NCBI RefSeq assembly: GCF_900109755.1
Contig: NZ_FOAR01000002.1
Location: 248,001-312,000, forward strand
Source: Pseudomonas agarici
GTDB taxonomy: Bacteria > Pseudomonadota > Gammaproteobacteria > Pseudomonadales > Pseudomonadaceae
Direction: 5' to 3'
Length of the DNA: 64,000 nt
Part shown: piece by piece, positions 12,350 through 22,362 of the stretch
How the letters are laid out: the number at the start of each line of letters is the position of its first letter
Position numbering within the stretch: position 1 is the first letter of the stretch
The notes under the pieces: generated by a model
What the model was told of the DNA's origin: nothing
The model's input: only the letters and a program-made list of their open reading frames with translations
Database searches by the model: none
Program-made: the position numbers and the translations under genes

Positions 12350-12380
12350 CCGGGGCCTAGTGCCCCGGTTTTTGTTTTTT
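12350..12380 (+). terminator. Intrinsic terminator of fadBA
   Basis: Stem CCGGGGC at 12350-12356 and GCCCCGG at 12362-12368 with a five-base loop, followed directly by TTTTTGTTTTTT. It lies 18 bases after the fadA stop. Confidence 0.92.
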
Positions 12381-12417
12381 AAAATTTTTTTATTTTTATT
12401 TTGTAAGAGGTCGAGAC

Positions 12418-12654
12418 ATGAAATTGCAGCCTGGGCTCTATCAGCATTATAAGGGGCCGCAGTACCGTGTTTTCAGCGTGGCACGGCATTCCGAGACTGA
12501 GGAGGAAGTGGTGTTTTACCAAGCGTTGTATGGCGATTGCGGCTTCTGGGTACGTCCTTTGAGCATGTTCCTGGAGTCGGTCGAGGTTGACGGCGAACGG
12601 GTCCCGCGCTTTGCTTTGGTGCAAGCCGAACCGAGCCTTTTTTCCAGGCCATGA
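12418..12654 (+). CDS. DUF1653 family small protein
   Basis: A 78-residue protein with the DUF1653 pattern: YQHYKGPQYRVFSVARHSET, then EEEVVFYQALYG and WVRPLSMF. Family members are small beta-rich proteins without known biochemical role, often encoded near other housekeeping genes. ATG at 12418 is preceded by AGAGG about eight bases upstream. The 37 bases between the fadA terminator and this gene are very AT-rich, which would suit a promoter. It is also found between fadA and topA in P. aeruginosa, as I recall, so its place is ancestral. Confidence 0.85.
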   Translation: MKLQPGLYQHYKGPQYRVFSVARHSETEEEVVFYQALYGDCGFWVRPLSMFLESVEVDGERVPRFALVQAEPSLFSRP

Positions 12655-12769
12655 GTGCGGGTTGCACGGAACCCCGCGCTTGACCTCACGTTGTTGCCAC
12701 TATATATAGCGATGCCGCGCCCGACGCGGGCTGCGCTCTCACTTCAAGCATTCAGGAATTTTCCGATCC

Positions 12770-15391
12770 ATGGGCAAATCGCTGGTCATTGTGGAATCCC
12801 CGGCTAAGGCCAAGACCATCAACAAGTACTTGGGTACCCAGTACGTGGTGAAGTCGAGTATCGGCCATATCCGAGACCTGCCCACCAGCGGTTCGGCGAG
12901 TGCCGCCAAAGAACCTGCCGCCAAGCGTGGCAAGGCTGGCGCTGGCGAAGCGCCGGTGCTCTCGGCAAAAGAGAAGGCGCGCAAGCAGCTTGTCTCGCGC
13001 ATGGGCGTCGATCCGGATCATGGCTGGAAAGCCCGTTACGAAATCCTTCCTGGCAAGGAGAAGGTGATCGAGGAGCTGCGCCGGCTCGCCAAGGATGCTG
13101 ACACCATCTACCTCGCAACCGACTTGGACCGCGAAGGGGAGGCCATTGCCTGGCACCTGCGCGAAGCCATCGGCGGTGACGACAGCCGCTACAAGCGCGT
13201 GGTGTTCAACGAAATTACCAAGAAGGCAATCCAGGAAGCCTTCTCCAAGCCGGGCGAGCTGGACCTGGATCGCGTCAATGCCCAGCAGGCGCGACGTTTC
13301 CTCGATCGCGTGGTGGGTTACATGGTTTCGCCGCTGCTGTGGGCCAAGATCGCCCGTGGCCTGTCCGCCGGTCGTGTGCAGTCGGTGGCGGTGAAATTGG
13401 TGGTCGAGCGCGAGCGCGAAATTCGCGCATTCAACCCGGAAGAATACTGGGAAATCCACGCCGACCTGGGCACCACTAAGGGCGCCAAGGTGCGCTTCGA
13501 AGTGGCCCGGGAAAAAGGCGAGGCCTTCAAGCCACTCAACGAAGCCCAGGCCATGGCGGCACTGGAGAAGCTCCGGGCATCGGCCTATACCATCGCCAAG
13601 CGCGAAGACAAACCGACCAGCAGCAAGCCCTCGGCCCCGTTCATCACCTCCACCCTGCAGCAAGCCGCAAGCAACCGCCTGGGCTTCGGGGTGAAGAAGA
13701 CCATGATGATGGCCCAGCGTCTATATGAGGCCGGCTACATCACCTATATGCGTACCGACTCGACCAACCTCTCGGTCGATGCCGTGGCGATGGCACGCAG
13801 CTACATCGAGAGCGAGTTCGGCAAGAAGTACCTGCCGGACTCGCCAAACGTCTACAGCAGCAAGGAAGGCGCCCAGGAGGCTCACGAAGCGATCCGTCCT
13901 TCCGATGCCAATACCGAGCCGAGCAAGTTGTCGGGTATGGAGCGTGATGCCGAGCGCCTTTACGAACTGATCTGGCGCCAGTTTCTCGCCTGCCAGATGC
14001 TGCCGGCGCAGTACTTGTCGACCACCGTGACGGTGGGGGCCGGTGACTTCGAGTTGCGTGCCAAGGGGCGCATCCTGAAGTTCGACGGCTATACCCGCGT
14101 GATGCCACAGATCGCCAAGCCGGGCGATGATGATGTGCTGCCGGAGATGAGCCAGGGCGATGTGCTCAAGCTGATCCAGCTCGACCCGAGCCAGCACTTC
14201 ACCAAACCGCCGGCGCGTTACTCCGAAGCCAGCCTGGTCAAGGAAATGGAAAAGCGTGGCATTGGTCGTCCTTCGACTTATGCGGCGATCATTTCCACCA
14301 TCCAGGACCGTGGCTATGTGGCGCTGCACAACCGTCGCTTTTACTCCGAGAAGATGGGCGACATTGTCACCGAGCGCCTCGCGGAGAGCTTCTCGAACCT
14401 GATGGACTACGGTTTCACCGCCGGCATGGAAGAGAACCTCGATGACGTGGCCCAGGGCGAGCGTGACTGGAAAAACGTGCTCGACGAGTTCTACGGCGAC
14501 TTCAAGAAGAAGCTCGAAGTGGCCGAAGGCGCGGAAAACGGCATGCGTGCCAACCAGCCGGTCATGACCGACATCCCGTGCCTGACCTGTGGCCGACCGA
14601 TGCAGATTCGTACCGCATCCACGGGAGTGTTCCTCGGCTGCTCGGGTTACAGTCTGCCGCCCAAAGAACGCTGCAAGGCGACCGTCAATCTGGTTCCCGG
14701 CGACGAGATCGCCGCTGACGATGAGGGCGAGTCGGAATCGCTGGTGCTGCGTGGCAAGCATCGCTGCCCGATTTGCAGCACGGCAATGGATGCCTACCTG
14801 CTGGACGAGAAACGCAAGTTGCATATCTGTGGCAACAACCCGGATTGCGCCGGCTACGAGATCGAAGAGGGCAGCTACCGGATCAAGGGCTATGAAGGCC
14901 CGAGCCTGGAATGCGACAAGTGCGGCAGCGAAATGCAGCTCAAGACCGGTCGCTTCGGCAAGTTCTTCGGTTGCACCAATCCGACCTGCAAGAATACCCG
15001 CAAGCTGCTCAAGAGCGGTGACGCGGCACCGCCGAAGATGGATCCGGTGAAGATGCCGGAGCTCAAGTGCGAAAAGGTCAACGATACCTACATCTTGCGT
15101 GACGGTGCGTCCGGCCTGTTCCTGGCGGCCAGCCAGTTCCCGAAAAACCGTGAGACCCGTGCGCCGCTGGTGATCGAGATCGTTCCTCACAAGGACGAGA
15201 TCGATCCCAAGTACCACTTCCTCTGTGAAGCGCCGAAGAAGGACCCGGACGGGCGTCCGGCAGTCATTCGCTACAGCCGCAAGACCAAGGAGCAGTACGT
15301 GCAGAGCGAAGTCGATGGCAAGCCGACCGGTTGGAAGGCGTTCTACGACGGTGGCAAGTGGAAGGTCGAGGACAAGCGTCAGGGCGCCTGA
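12770..15391 (+). CDS. topA: DNA topoisomerase I
   Basis: An 873-residue type IA topoisomerase that relaxes negative supercoils. It opens with the TOPRIM domain ([19 protein letters not shown]; acidic cluster TDLDREGEA near residue 120). The catalytic tyrosine is Tyr326 in [11 protein letters not shown]. Three four-cysteine zinc-ribbon segments follow in the C-terminal third (starting CLTCGRPM near 604, CPICSTAM near 665 and CDKCGSEM near 715), then a C-terminal DNA-binding tail. Length agrees with P. aeruginosa TopA. ATG at 12770 is the natural start. It is monocistronic, with a terminator about 20 bases after the stop. Confidence 0.97.
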   Translation: MGKSLVIVESPAKAKTINKYLGTQYVVKSSIGHIRDLPTSGSASAAKEPAAKRGKAGAGEAPVLSAKEKARKQLVSRMGVDPDHGWKARYEILPGKEKVIEELRRLAKDADTIYLATDLDREGEAIAWHLREAIGGDDSRYKRVVFNEITKKAIQEAFSKPGELDLDRVNAQQARRFLDRVVGYMVSPLLWAKIARGLSAGRVQSVAVKLVVEREREIRAFNPEEYWEIHADLGTTKGAKVRFEVAREKGEAFKPLNEAQAMAALEKLRASAYTIAKREDKPTSSKPSAPFITSTLQQAASNRLGFGVKKTMMMAQRLYEAGYITYMRTDSTNLSVDAVAMARSYIESEFGKKYLPDSPNVYSSKEGAQEAHEAIRPSDANTEPSKLSGMERDAERLYELIWRQFLACQMLPAQYLSTTVTVGAGDFELRAKGRILKFDGYTRVMPQIAKPGDDDVLPEMSQGDVLKLIQLDPSQHFTKPPARYSEASLVKEMEKRGIGRPSTYAAIISTIQDRGYVALHNRRFYSEKMGDIVTERLAESFSNLMDYGFTAGMEENLDDVAQGERDWKNVLDEFYGDFKKKLEVAEGAENGMRANQPVMTDIPCLTCGRPMQIRTASTGVFLGCSGYSLPPKERCKATVNLVPGDEIAADDEGESESLVLRGKHRCPICSTAMDAYLLDEKRKLHICGNNPDCAGYEIEEGSYRIKGYEGPSLECDKCGSEMQLKTGRFGKFFGCTNPTCKNTRKLLKSGDAAPPKMDPVKMPELKCEKVNDTYILRDGASGLFLAASQFPKNRETRAPLVIEIVPHKDEIDPKYHFLCEAPKKDPDGRPAVIRYSRKTKEQYVQSEVDGKPTGWKAFYDGGKWKVEDKRQGA

Positions 15392-15411
15392 TGTCCGCTA
15401 TCTCGTAGTGG

Positions 15412-15457
15412 CAAGGCCGTGTGAAGACCTGGGGTTTCACGCGGCCTTGGTCTTTTT
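15412..15457 (+). terminator. Intrinsic terminator of topA
   Basis: A 14-bp stem with one G-T pair (15412-15425 with 15436-15449), a ten-base loop and TCTTTTT after it. Confidence 0.88.
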
Positions 15458-15530
15458 GGCTTGCCGCAAGCCGGGTCGATCCCTGAAACTGTCCGACTCG
15501 CCTGTGGCTTTTTGTCTGGAGTGCGCCGTC

Positions 15531-16052
15531 ATGGCCAATGAACTCTACACTCGCACCAACCAGAAGATTTTTTACGCGGGCCTGGCGCTTGAGGCCTTGG
15601 GCAAGGCCGAGGAAAGCCGGGCTCTAAACGCGCTGGCGCTGATCCAGGCCGAGCGTGAAGCGGCGGTATTCCACCTGTATGGCGCCTTGCTCGGGCTGTG
15701 CCATGAAATTGCCGGTTTCTACCGGCTGCCCCAGGCCAATGCGCCGCGTGCCGAGCTATTGCTGACCCGGGAAGCGCTGGCATCCATTGCTATTCCGGAA
15801 ATGGCCGAGCTGGTCGAGTTGGCCCACAGCCCGCAAACCTGGCTGGCCCGGCTGATCGCCGCGCACACGGCCTTGTACTTGCCGCCCCAGATGCCCAGGA
15901 AAGCCAAGGGAGACGTGTTGCAACCGTTGATCGTGGCGGTCGGCCTGGACGAGGAGGAAACTCCGCAGCTGGGGCGCGAGGAGCTGGAGGGCTGGCGACA
16001 GAACCTCAAGGGTTTGGCGATCCGCTTTCGCGATGGACTGAACGAGTGCTAA
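15531..16052 (+). CDS. Conserved Pseudomonas protein of DUF6586 type
   Basis: A 173-residue, mostly helical cytoplasmic protein without signal peptide or membrane segment. The start MANELYTRTNQKIFYAGLAL and the position between topA and the lexA locus fit the DUF6586 family as I remember it; no enzymatic motif is visible. GGAG stands nine bases before the ATG at 15531; the frame is open further upstream through the topA terminator, but that part is not coding. It probably has its own promoter after that terminator. Function unknown. Confidence 0.75.
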   Translation: MANELYTRTNQKIFYAGLALEALGKAEESRALNALALIQAEREAAVFHLYGALLGLCHEIAGFYRLPQANAPRAELLLTREALASIAIPEMAELVELAHSPQTWLARLIAAHTALYLPPQMPRKAKGDVLQPLIVAVGLDEEETPQLGREELEGWRQNLKGLAIRFRDGLNEC

Positions 16053-16181
16053 TTCGTTGGGTGGGGCTGTAGGCTCCGTCTGTCAGTTGTTCATCAAGCA
16101 GTAAAGAAAGCTGTTGAGATCTTGAGCGAGTTGCCACGGATGACTGATATAATCCTGGCCTTTCGTGGAGAACAGATTTTT

Positions 16182-16415
16182 ATGCCTACGTCCTTTCTAG
16201 AAATCGTCGAACTGCCGGACGGCCGTATCGAGCTGCGCCGGGCCGAGGACGAAGGTTCTCTGGTTACCTTGAACTTCTCTGAAGATGCCAAAGTGTTCCT
16301 GCAGGGCCAGCATGTCGAAGTAGCCAAAGCCATGTTGAGCGTCGGTGTGCAGATGGCGGGGCGATTGGTAGAAGGCGAGCTTGAGAAAGAAGACGGTCCG
16401 CGCGTTCTTCATTGA
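16182..16415 (+). CDS. Small conserved hypothetical protein
   Basis: A 77-residue acidic protein, MPTSFLEIVELPDGRIELRR at its start, then a predicted alpha/beta pattern and an acidic C terminus. I know near-identical proteins beside lexA-sulA in other Pseudomonas but no function for them. The ATG at 16182 has GGAG 11 bases upstream, a little far; an in-frame ATG at 16140 would add 14 residues (MTDIILAFRGEQIF) and cannot be excluded. It converges on sulA, with about 90 bases between. Confidence 0.7.
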   Translation: MPTSFLEIVELPDGRIELRRAEDEGSLVTLNFSEDAKVFLQGQHVEVAKAMLSVGVQMAGRLVEGELEKEDGPRVLH

Positions 16416-16504
16416 AGCTGCCAACCGTTTTCTAGCGTAGATCATCGATTCTGATCGACTTCCCTGTTCAGCATACGCGCTAAGAGTGCCTGCGGCGCCT
16501 CTGT

Positions 16505-16972
16505 CTAGCCCAAACGAATATTCAGGCTTTGCGCATCACCCTTGCGGGCTGCGCTGATCAATTGTTGGCGAGCGCTGTTGCTCAGCGGATTGAGCCAACT
16601 GACCACGGTATGGCTGCGTCCCAGGCGCAAGGCTTCGCAAGTCAGCTGCTGGGCATTCTGGGCGCTACTGGGTTGCAGCAGCAGGATTCGCTCGCGATTC
16701 AATCCTGCTTCCCGCAGCCAGGCCTGGGTCAGGCTCGACGGCGGGGCGATCAGGGTCAACCAGCGGGCATCCTGGTCCTGGCTCAGTTCACGCAGGATGG
16801 GCGCCAGCAGGCTCAGGCAATTCCCGCCACGTAACGACAATTCGCTGAAGACCTCGGACTCGGTGCTCCAGGGCGTTTCAACCACTTCCGTGAGAAGCGG
16901 AGCCAGCGGCTGCGCCATGAAAGCTTCGAACAAGGGCAACTGTGCGTGTTGTGGAGTTTGCGGAAATTGCAT
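16505..16972 (-). CDS. sulA: SOS cell division inhibitor SulA
   Basis: A 155-residue SulA-family protein (FSELSLRGGNCLSLLAPILR, then LTLIAPPSSLTQAWLREAGL and RILLLQP), RecA-like fold without a Walker motif. SulA blocks FtsZ polymerisation during DNA damage. AGGAGG lies four bases before the ATG at 16972, which is preferred to the start 11 codons upstream because that would overlap lexA. It begins ten bases after the lexA stop, so lexA-sulA is one SOS operon driven by the double LexA box. This linkage is typical for Pseudomonas, unlike E. coli. Confidence 0.92.
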   Translation of the reverse strand: MQFPQTPQHAQLPLFEAFMAQPLAPLLTEVVETPWSTESEVFSELSLRGGNCLSLLAPILRELSQDQDARWLTLIAPPSSLTQAWLREAGLNRERILLLQPSSAQNAQQLTCEALRLGRSHTVVSWLNPLSNSARQQLISAARKGDAQSLNIRLG

Positions 16973-16982
16973 GATGCCTCCT

Positions 16983-17591
16983 TCAGCGGCGAATGACGCC
17001 GACACTCAAACCTTCGATGACGAAGTCCTGATCTTTCAGGTTGACTTCGATGGGGGCGAACTCGGGGTTTTCAGCCAGCAGCCAGACCTTGCTGCCTTCG
17101 CGCTTGAAGCGCTTGACGGTGACTTCCTCGCCGATCCGCGCCACCACGATCTGGCCGTTGCGGGCTTCGCGGCACGTATGCACGGCCAGCAGGTCACCGT
17201 CGAAAATGCCGACGTCCTTCATGCTCATGCCGTGAACGCGCAACAGGTAGTCGGCTCGGGGATGGAAGAAGGTCGGATTGATGTTGCAGGATTCCTCGAC
17301 ATGCTGTTGGGCGAGAATCGGCGCGCCTGCGGCGACCCGGCCGATGATCGGCAAGGTGGACTCGTCGGCCTTGGCCTCGAAGCCAGGAATACGAATGCCG
17401 CGCGAGGCGCCAGGGGTCATTTCGATGGCACCCTTGCGCGCCAGGGCCTTGAGGTGCTCCTCGGCCGCGTTCGGTGACTTGAAACCCAGTTCCAGGGCAA
17501 TCTCCGCGCGGGTCGGCGGATAACCGTTATCCTCCAGGCAGCGTTTGATAAAAACCAGAATCTCAGCTTGGCGTGGCGTCAGTTTTAGCAT
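16983..17591 (-). CDS. lexA: SOS repressor LexA
   Basis: A 202-residue repressor-protease, same length as E. coli LexA. The winged helix-turn-helix occupies residues 1-70 ([41 protein letters not shown]). The self-cleavage site is Ala88-Gly89 in GRVAAGAP; the catalytic dyad is Ser123 (HGMSMKDVG) and Lys160 (VTVKRF). DNA damage activates RecA, which stimulates autocleavage and frees SOS genes. Two LexA boxes lie directly upstream, so it represses itself and sulA. Confidence 0.98.
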   Translation of the reverse strand: MLKLTPRQAEILVFIKRCLEDNGYPPTRAEIALELGFKSPNAAEEHLKALARKGAIEMTPGASRGIRIPGFEAKADESTLPIIGRVAAGAPILAQQHVEESCNINPTFFHPRADYLLRVHGMSMKDVGIFDGDLLAVHTCREARNGQIVVARIGEEVTVKRFKREGSKVWLLAENPEFAPIEVNLKDQDFVIEGLSVGVIRR

Positions 17592-17601
17592 CTCGATCGC
17601 T

Positions 17602-17636
17602 CTGTTTTTTTATACAGTGACTGGGATTATATACAG
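17602..17636 (-). promoter_or_regulatory. Double LexA (SOS) box
   Basis: Two perfect CTG-N10-CAG sites: 17602-17617 (CTGTTTTTTTATACAG on the plus strand) and 17621-17636 (CTGGGATTATATACAG), separated by three bases. The first begins 11 bases before the lexA start codon, so bound LexA would cover the promoter. Confidence 0.95.
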
Positions 17637-17783
17637 TGGAAGGCACTTGGCAATCCTCCTTTTCAAAGCGTCCGCCGGACGGTTGTCGGGAAGGTTGCCG
17701 ACAACTGAGTCGAGCACTGTGCTACAGGTCCCGATTTCTATGATTTAATACCTGACCGGCCGGCCACGAATGGACTGTCAGAC

Positions 17784-17827
17784 TTGACATTTTTTGAATT
17801 GAAACGTATGTTTCAAACAAGTGTTTG
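17784..17827 (+). promoter_or_regulatory. psrA promoter with two abutting PsrA operators
   Basis: TTGACA at 17784-17789 and TATGTT at 17807-17812 form a sigma-70 type promoter with a 17-base spacer. Two perfect PsrA-type sites follow: GAAACGTATGTTTC at 17801-17814 and CAAACAAGTGTTTG at 17814-17827, sharing one base. The first covers the -10 region. This explains autorepression of psrA, released by long-chain fatty acids. Confidence 0.88.
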
Positions 17828-17842
17828 TCAGGCGGAATAATC

Positions 17843-18553
17843 GTGGCCCAATCGGAAACCGTTGAACGCATTCTCGATGCCGCCGAGCAATTGTTCGCGG
17901 AAAAAGGTTTCGCCGAGACCTCATTGCGATTGATCACCAGCAAGGCGGGCGTCAATCTGGCGGCGGTGAATTACCACTTCGGCTCAAAGAAAGCCCTTAT
18001 CCAGGCGGTGTTTTCGCGCTTCCTCGGACCATTCTGCATCAGCCTTGACCGCGAGCTGGAGCAGCGCCTGGCCAGGCCCGAGGTCAAGTCGAGCCTGGAG
18101 GATCTGCTGGAAATCCTTGTCGAGCAGGCGTTGGTGGTGCAGCCGCGCAGCGGCAACGACCTGTCGATCTTCATGCGCTTGCTGGGGTTGGCGTTCAGCC
18201 AGAGCCAGGGTCACTTGCGGCGCTATCTGGAAGACATGTACGGCAGGGTGTTCCGTCGCTACATGCTCCTGGTCAATGAGGCGGCCCCGCGTATTCCGCC
18301 GATCGAATTGTTCTGGCGCGTCCACTTCATGTTGGGGGCGGCGGCGTTCAGCATGTCCGGGATCAAGGCGTTGCGAGCGATTGCCGAGACCGATTTCGGC
18401 GTCAACACCTCGATCGAGACCGTAATGCGCCTGATGGTGCCGTTCCTCGCGGCCGGCATGCGTGCGGACAGTGGCGTGACGGATGAAGCCATGGCTGGCG
18501 CCCAGTTACGGCCGCGTAGCAAGTCGAGCGTGCCGGTCGCCGCCAAGGCCTGA
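17843..18553 (+). CDS. psrA: TetR-family fatty acid-responsive regulator PsrA
   Basis: A 236-residue TetR protein: N-terminal helix-turn-helix (ERILDAAEQLFAEKGFAETS, then AGVNLAAVNYHFGSK) and a helical ligand domain. Place beside lexA and upstream of nagZ is the same as psrA in P. aeruginosa, and its own promoter has two exact PsrA operators. PsrA represses fadBA and itself and activates rpoS; long-chain fatty acids relieve DNA binding. GTG at 17843 is the start chosen, since the open frame further upstream lies in the operator. nagZ follows 25 bases later. Confidence 0.95.
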   Translation: MAQSETVERILDAAEQLFAEKGFAETSLRLITSKAGVNLAAVNYHFGSKKALIQAVFSRFLGPFCISLDRELEQRLARPEVKSSLEDLLEILVEQALVVQPRSGNDLSIFMRLLGLAFSQSQGHLRRYLEDMYGRVFRRYMLLVNEAAPRIPPIELFWRVHFMLGAAAFSMSGIKALRAIAETDFGVNTSIETVMRLMVPFLAAGMRADSGVTDEAMAGAQLRPRSKSSVPVAAKA

Positions 18554-18578
18554 TGTATTTTTTTCACAAGGATTTTCT

Positions 18579-19589
18579 ATGAGTACTGCCCTGCAAGGCT
18601 CCCTGATGGTCGACATCGCCGGTACGTGGCTGACGGCTGAAGATCGTCAGTTGCTGCGCCAGCCGCAAGTGGGTGGGCTGATCATCTTCGCACGCAATAT
18701 CGAGCATCCGCGCCAGGTGCGCGAACTGAGTGCGTCGATCCGTGCGATTCGCCCCGACCTGTTGCTGGCGGTCGACCAGGAGGGTGGCCGCGTGCAGCGC
18801 TTGCGCCAGGGCTTTGTGCGCTTGCCGGCGATGCGCGCCATTGCTGACAATCCGAACGCCGAATACCTGGCCGAGCAATGCGGCTGGCTGATGGCAACGG
18901 AAGTCCTGGCCGTAGGGCTTGACCTGAGCTTTGCGCCAGTACTCGACCTGGATCACCAGCGTAGCGCGGTGGTGGGTAGCCGCGCCTTCGAGGGCGACCC
19001 CGAGCGTGCGGCGTTGCTGGCCGGTGCCTTTATCCGTGGGATGAAGGACGCTGGCATGGCGGCCACCGGCAAGCATTTTCCGGGGCATGGTTGGGCCGAG
19101 GCGGATTCCCATGTGGCGATCCCCGTCGATGAGCGCAGCCTGGAGGTTATCCGTAGCCATGACCTGGTGCCTTTCGCACGGTTGAGCCAGCAGTTGGCGG
19201 CGGTGATGCCGGCCCATGTGATTTACCCACAGGTCGATGCGCAGCCTGCCGGGTTTTCCCGGCGTTGGTTGCAGGAGATCCTGCGTGGTGAGTTGCAATT
19301 CGACGGGGTCATCTTCAGCGATGACTTGTCGATGGCCGGTGCCCATGTGGTTGGCGATGCCGCCAGTCGCATCGAAGCGGCGTTGTCAGCCGGTTGCGAT
19401 ATGGGCCTGGTGTGCAACGACCGGGCGGCGGCGGAGTTGGCGCTTGGCGCGGTCCAGCGCCTGCGGGTGACGCCGTCGCCCCGTATCGCGAGGATGCGCG
19501 GGCAGGGGTTTGCTCGCACCGATTACCGTCAGGAGCCGCGTTGGCTGACGGCTATCGAAGCCCTCAGGGACGCCCAATTGATTGATTGA
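18579..19589 (+). CDS. nagZ: Beta-N-acetylhexosaminidase NagZ
   Basis: A 336-residue family 3 glycoside hydrolase acting in cytoplasmic cell wall recycling: it removes GlcNAc from 1,6-anhydro-muropeptides, the products of which also induce AmpC beta-lactamase. Motifs: PDLLLAVDQEGGRVQRL, KHFPGHGWAEADSHV with the catalytic His, and GVIFSDDLSMAGA with the nucleophilic Asp. AAGGAT stands five bases before the ATG at 18579. It follows psrA closely and may be cotranscribed. It complements the lytic transglycosylase encoded at 3.3 kb, which makes its upstream substrate. Confidence 0.95.
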   Translation: MSTALQGSLMVDIAGTWLTAEDRQLLRQPQVGGLIIFARNIEHPRQVRELSASIRAIRPDLLLAVDQEGGRVQRLRQGFVRLPAMRAIADNPNAEYLAEQCGWLMATEVLAVGLDLSFAPVLDLDHQRSAVVGSRAFEGDPERAALLAGAFIRGMKDAGMAATGKHFPGHGWAEADSHVAIPVDERSLEVIRSHDLVPFARLSQQLAAVMPAHVIYPQVDAQPAGFSRRWLQEILRGELQFDGVIFSDDLSMAGAHVVGDAASRIEAALSAGCDMGLVCNDRAAAELALGAVQRLRVTPSPRIARMRGQGFARTDYRQEPRWLTAIEALRDAQLID

Positions 19590-19658
19590 GCCCCTCTGGC
19601 AAGCGGTCTCGGTGCCGGCTGATAGCTGTCGGTCGAGCCGTTTGGAACTCATGCTTCG

Positions 19659-22355
19659 CTAAGTTGATTGGGTGGGCAACGGCGCAAACAGCGCCTCGAT
19701 ATCGTCGTTCTGTAACTGCCAGTCGCCGGCCTGGCGCCCGTCGAGCACGCCCGCGGCGAGGGCGGATTTTTCCTGTTGCAGATGTTGGATCTTCTCCTCC
19801 ACCGTGCCGCGAGCGATCATTTTGTAGACGAACACCGGTTTTTCCTGGCCAATCCGGTACGCGCGGTCGGTTGCCTGGTTTTCCGCCGCCGGATTCCACC
19901 ACGGGTCGTAGTGGATCACGGTGTCGGCCTCGGTGAGGTTCAGGCCGACGCCACCGGCCTTGAGGCTGATCAGGAAAATCTGCAATTTCCCGCTCTGGAA
20001 GTCCTTGACCGGAGTCCTTCGATCCCGGGTCTGTCCGGTCAGCTGCGCATAGGCCACATTGCGCTTTTGTAGCTCCACCTCGATTAACGCCAGCATCGAG
20101 GTGAACTGGGAGAACAGCAGGATCCGTCGGCCCTCGGCAAACAACTCATCGAGCATTTCCATCAGGCTGTCGAGCTTGCCGGAAGCGCTGCCACGCGCCG
20201 GCAGGGTGGCGCCGTTGACCAGGCGCAGGTCGCAGCAGACCTGGCGCAGCTTGAGCAGGGCTTCGAGAATGATGATCTGGCTGCGGGCCACGCCTTTGCG
20301 AGTGATTTCGTCGCGGACTTTCCGGTCCATCGCCAGGCGCATGGTCTCGTAGACGTCGCGCTGGGCCTCGTTGAGTTCAACCCAGTGAATAATTTCGGTC
20401 TTGGGCGGCAGTTCGGTGGCCACCTGTTCCTTGGTCCGACGCAGCAGAAAAGGTTTGATCCGACCGTTGAGGTGTTGCAGGCGGACTTCGCTGGCGCGGT
20501 TTTCGATGGGCACGCGGTAGTCGCGGTTGAAGCGCTTGATATCTCCCAACCAGCCCGGCAGGAGGAAGTGGAACAACGACCAGAGTTCGCCGAGGTGGTT
20601 TTCCAGCGGCGTGCCGCTCAGGCACAGGCGCTGGCGTGCATTCAGCTCGCGGGCGGCGTGGGCGGCCTTGCTGCCGGGGTTTTTGATGTACTGCGCCTCA
20701 TCGAGCACCAACACATGCAACGGTTGCAGCTTGAGTTTCTCGATGTCCTTGGGCAGTAGGGCATAGGTGGTGAGGATCAGGTCGTAATTTTGCAGTTGTG
20801 CGAAATGTTTTTTGCGGGCGGCGCCGTACAGTGCCAGGACCTTGAGCTGGGGAGTGAAATGTGCGGCTTCGTCGACCCAATTGGGTATCAGGCTGGTGGG
20901 CATCACTACCATGCAGGGGCAGTCGAGGCGTCCGGCATGCTTTTCGCTGAGCATATGCGCCAGGGTCTGCAAGGTCTTGCCCAGGCCCATGTCGTCGGCG
21001 AGGATCCCGCCGACTTGCAATTGCCGTAGCGATTGCATCCAGCTCAGGCCTTCGTGTTGGTAGGGGCGCAAGGTGGCGTTGAGCCCCTTGGGAATGCAGG
21101 CCTGATACTCGCGGATATCGCGCAGGCGCTCGGCGAAGTTACGAATCTGTTCGCCGCCTTCCCAGAGCAGCGGCAAGCCGTCGAGAGGGTTGAGGCGCGT
21201 GGCATCGGCGCGGCTCAGACGTAGGGCGGTGGCGCCGGGTTCTTCCAGGTAGAACTCGCCGAGGGTGATCAGCACCGGCTTGAGGCGCCCGTAGGGCAGC
21301 GCTACTTGCAGCGGCCCGTGGCTGCCGTTGGGCGAGGCGGGGATATTCACCAGGATCAGCTCGTCGTCTCGGCGCCGGGCCAGACGCTCGGGGTTGAGTA
21401 GTTCGGTGTGGGAGCGCATCAGATTGAGCAGAATCGGCAGCAGGCTCAGGCGTTCGCCATTGACGATGATCCCCAATTCGAGGTCGAACCAGTCGCGCCC
21501 CGGTGCTTCGTCGACAGTGGCGTACCAGTCGTCGATGGTGCTCAGGTCGAAACCGAAATCCTCGTCGATCTGCAACTCCCAGCCCTGACTGCGCAAACCT
21601 GGCAGCTCGTTGAGGGTGAAGTTCAGCCAGGCGCTGTCGTTGACCATCTCGTACAGATCGCCGGCGCTTTCCGGCAGGGCCTTGCTTTGTCGCGTGGCGA
21701 TCTTGAAGCCGAGCAGGCGCAACTGCTCGCGGCCAGTCTTTTCTGCTTCGGGCTGGCGCTTGATACGCAGGCTCTGGTGCTCCTGGCGCAGGATAATATC
21801 GGCGTTTTTCTGTCCGCTGACGTACTCGCCCAGGTAGTTAAACGACAGTGCCGCACGGTGCTGGATGTAGCGCTGCATGCGTCCGTTGCGCGGTTCGAAG
21901 GCGCTGAACGCGACGCTGGCCAACCACAGGCGCGGCACGGGCATGACGTCTTCGACGAGCTGCTGGGGCAGCGCGGGAGGGCGGGCATCCAACACCGCCT
22001 GCAGCTTTTCCAGCAGTTCGGCGTCTTGTTCCGCTGCTGGGTAGGCCAGGGTTTCCTGGACTTTCAACAAGACCGCCGCGGTGTGCTTGCAGTAGCTGCG
22101 AACCGGACAGGTGCAGTTGGCATCGACAATCAGCAAGGTGCCCTTGGCTGACTCGCGAAGGTGAACGGTTTGGCGGTAGACATTGCCACCGGAGCCTTCG
22201 CAACTGGCGGTGATGGTGCTATCACCGACCTGGACAATTCTCACCCGGTTTTCCACGGCGTAGCGCCTGCCACGTTCCAGGCTCTGTTCCTTGAAGCGGC
22301 TGACCCATGACGGCGCGAGTGGCTTGGTCATGGAGGGCGTCAGGGATGAGGGCAT
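19659..22355 (-). CDS. SNF2-family helicase with SWIM zinc finger
   Basis: An 898-residue Swi2/Snf2 ATPase. Near the N terminus the SWIM motif CTCPVRSYCKH (about 80-90) should bind zinc and DNA or protein. The helicase core begins near residue 430: Walker A DDMGLGKTLQT, motif II VLDEAQYIKN, motif III CLSGTPLENH, and the C-terminal lobe with LKAGGVGLNLTEAD and QATDRAYRIGQ. Such proteins translocate on duplex DNA and remodel protein-DNA complexes; the bacterial role is little known. The start at 22355 has no strong ribosome site, and the gene begins seven bases after the CsiV-like gene stops, so translation may be coupled. Confidence 0.9.
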   Translation of the reverse strand: MPSSLTPSMTKPLAPSWVSRFKEQSLERGRRYAVENRVRIVQVGDSTITASCEGSGGNVYRQTVHLRESAKGTLLIVDANCTCPVRSYCKHTAAVLLKVQETLAYPAAEQDAELLEKLQAVLDARPPALPQQLVEDVMPVPRLWLASVAFSAFEPRNGRMQRYIQHRAALSFNYLGEYVSGQKNADIILRQEHQSLRIKRQPEAEKTGREQLRLLGFKIATRQSKALPESAGDLYEMVNDSAWLNFTLNELPGLRSQGWELQIDEDFGFDLSTIDDWYATVDEAPGRDWFDLELGIIVNGERLSLLPILLNLMRSHTELLNPERLARRRDDELILVNIPASPNGSHGPLQVALPYGRLKPVLITLGEFYLEEPGATALRLSRADATRLNPLDGLPLLWEGGEQIRNFAERLRDIREYQACIPKGLNATLRPYQHEGLSWMQSLRQLQVGGILADDMGLGKTLQTLAHMLSEKHAGRLDCPCMVVMPTSLIPNWVDEAAHFTPQLKVLALYGAARKKHFAQLQNYDLILTTYALLPKDIEKLKLQPLHVLVLDEAQYIKNPGSKAAHAARELNARQRLCLSGTPLENHLGELWSLFHFLLPGWLGDIKRFNRDYRVPIENRASEVRLQHLNGRIKPFLLRRTKEQVATELPPKTEIIHWVELNEAQRDVYETMRLAMDRKVRDEITRKGVARSQIIILEALLKLRQVCCDLRLVNGATLPARGSASGKLDSLMEMLDELFAEGRRILLFSQFTSMLALIEVELQKRNVAYAQLTGQTRDRRTPVKDFQSGKLQIFLISLKAGGVGLNLTEADTVIHYDPWWNPAAENQATDRAYRIGQEKPVFVYKMIARGTVEEKIQHLQQEKSALAAGVLDGRQAGDWQLQNDDIEALFAPLPTQST

Positions 22356-22362
22356 CGGCTGG

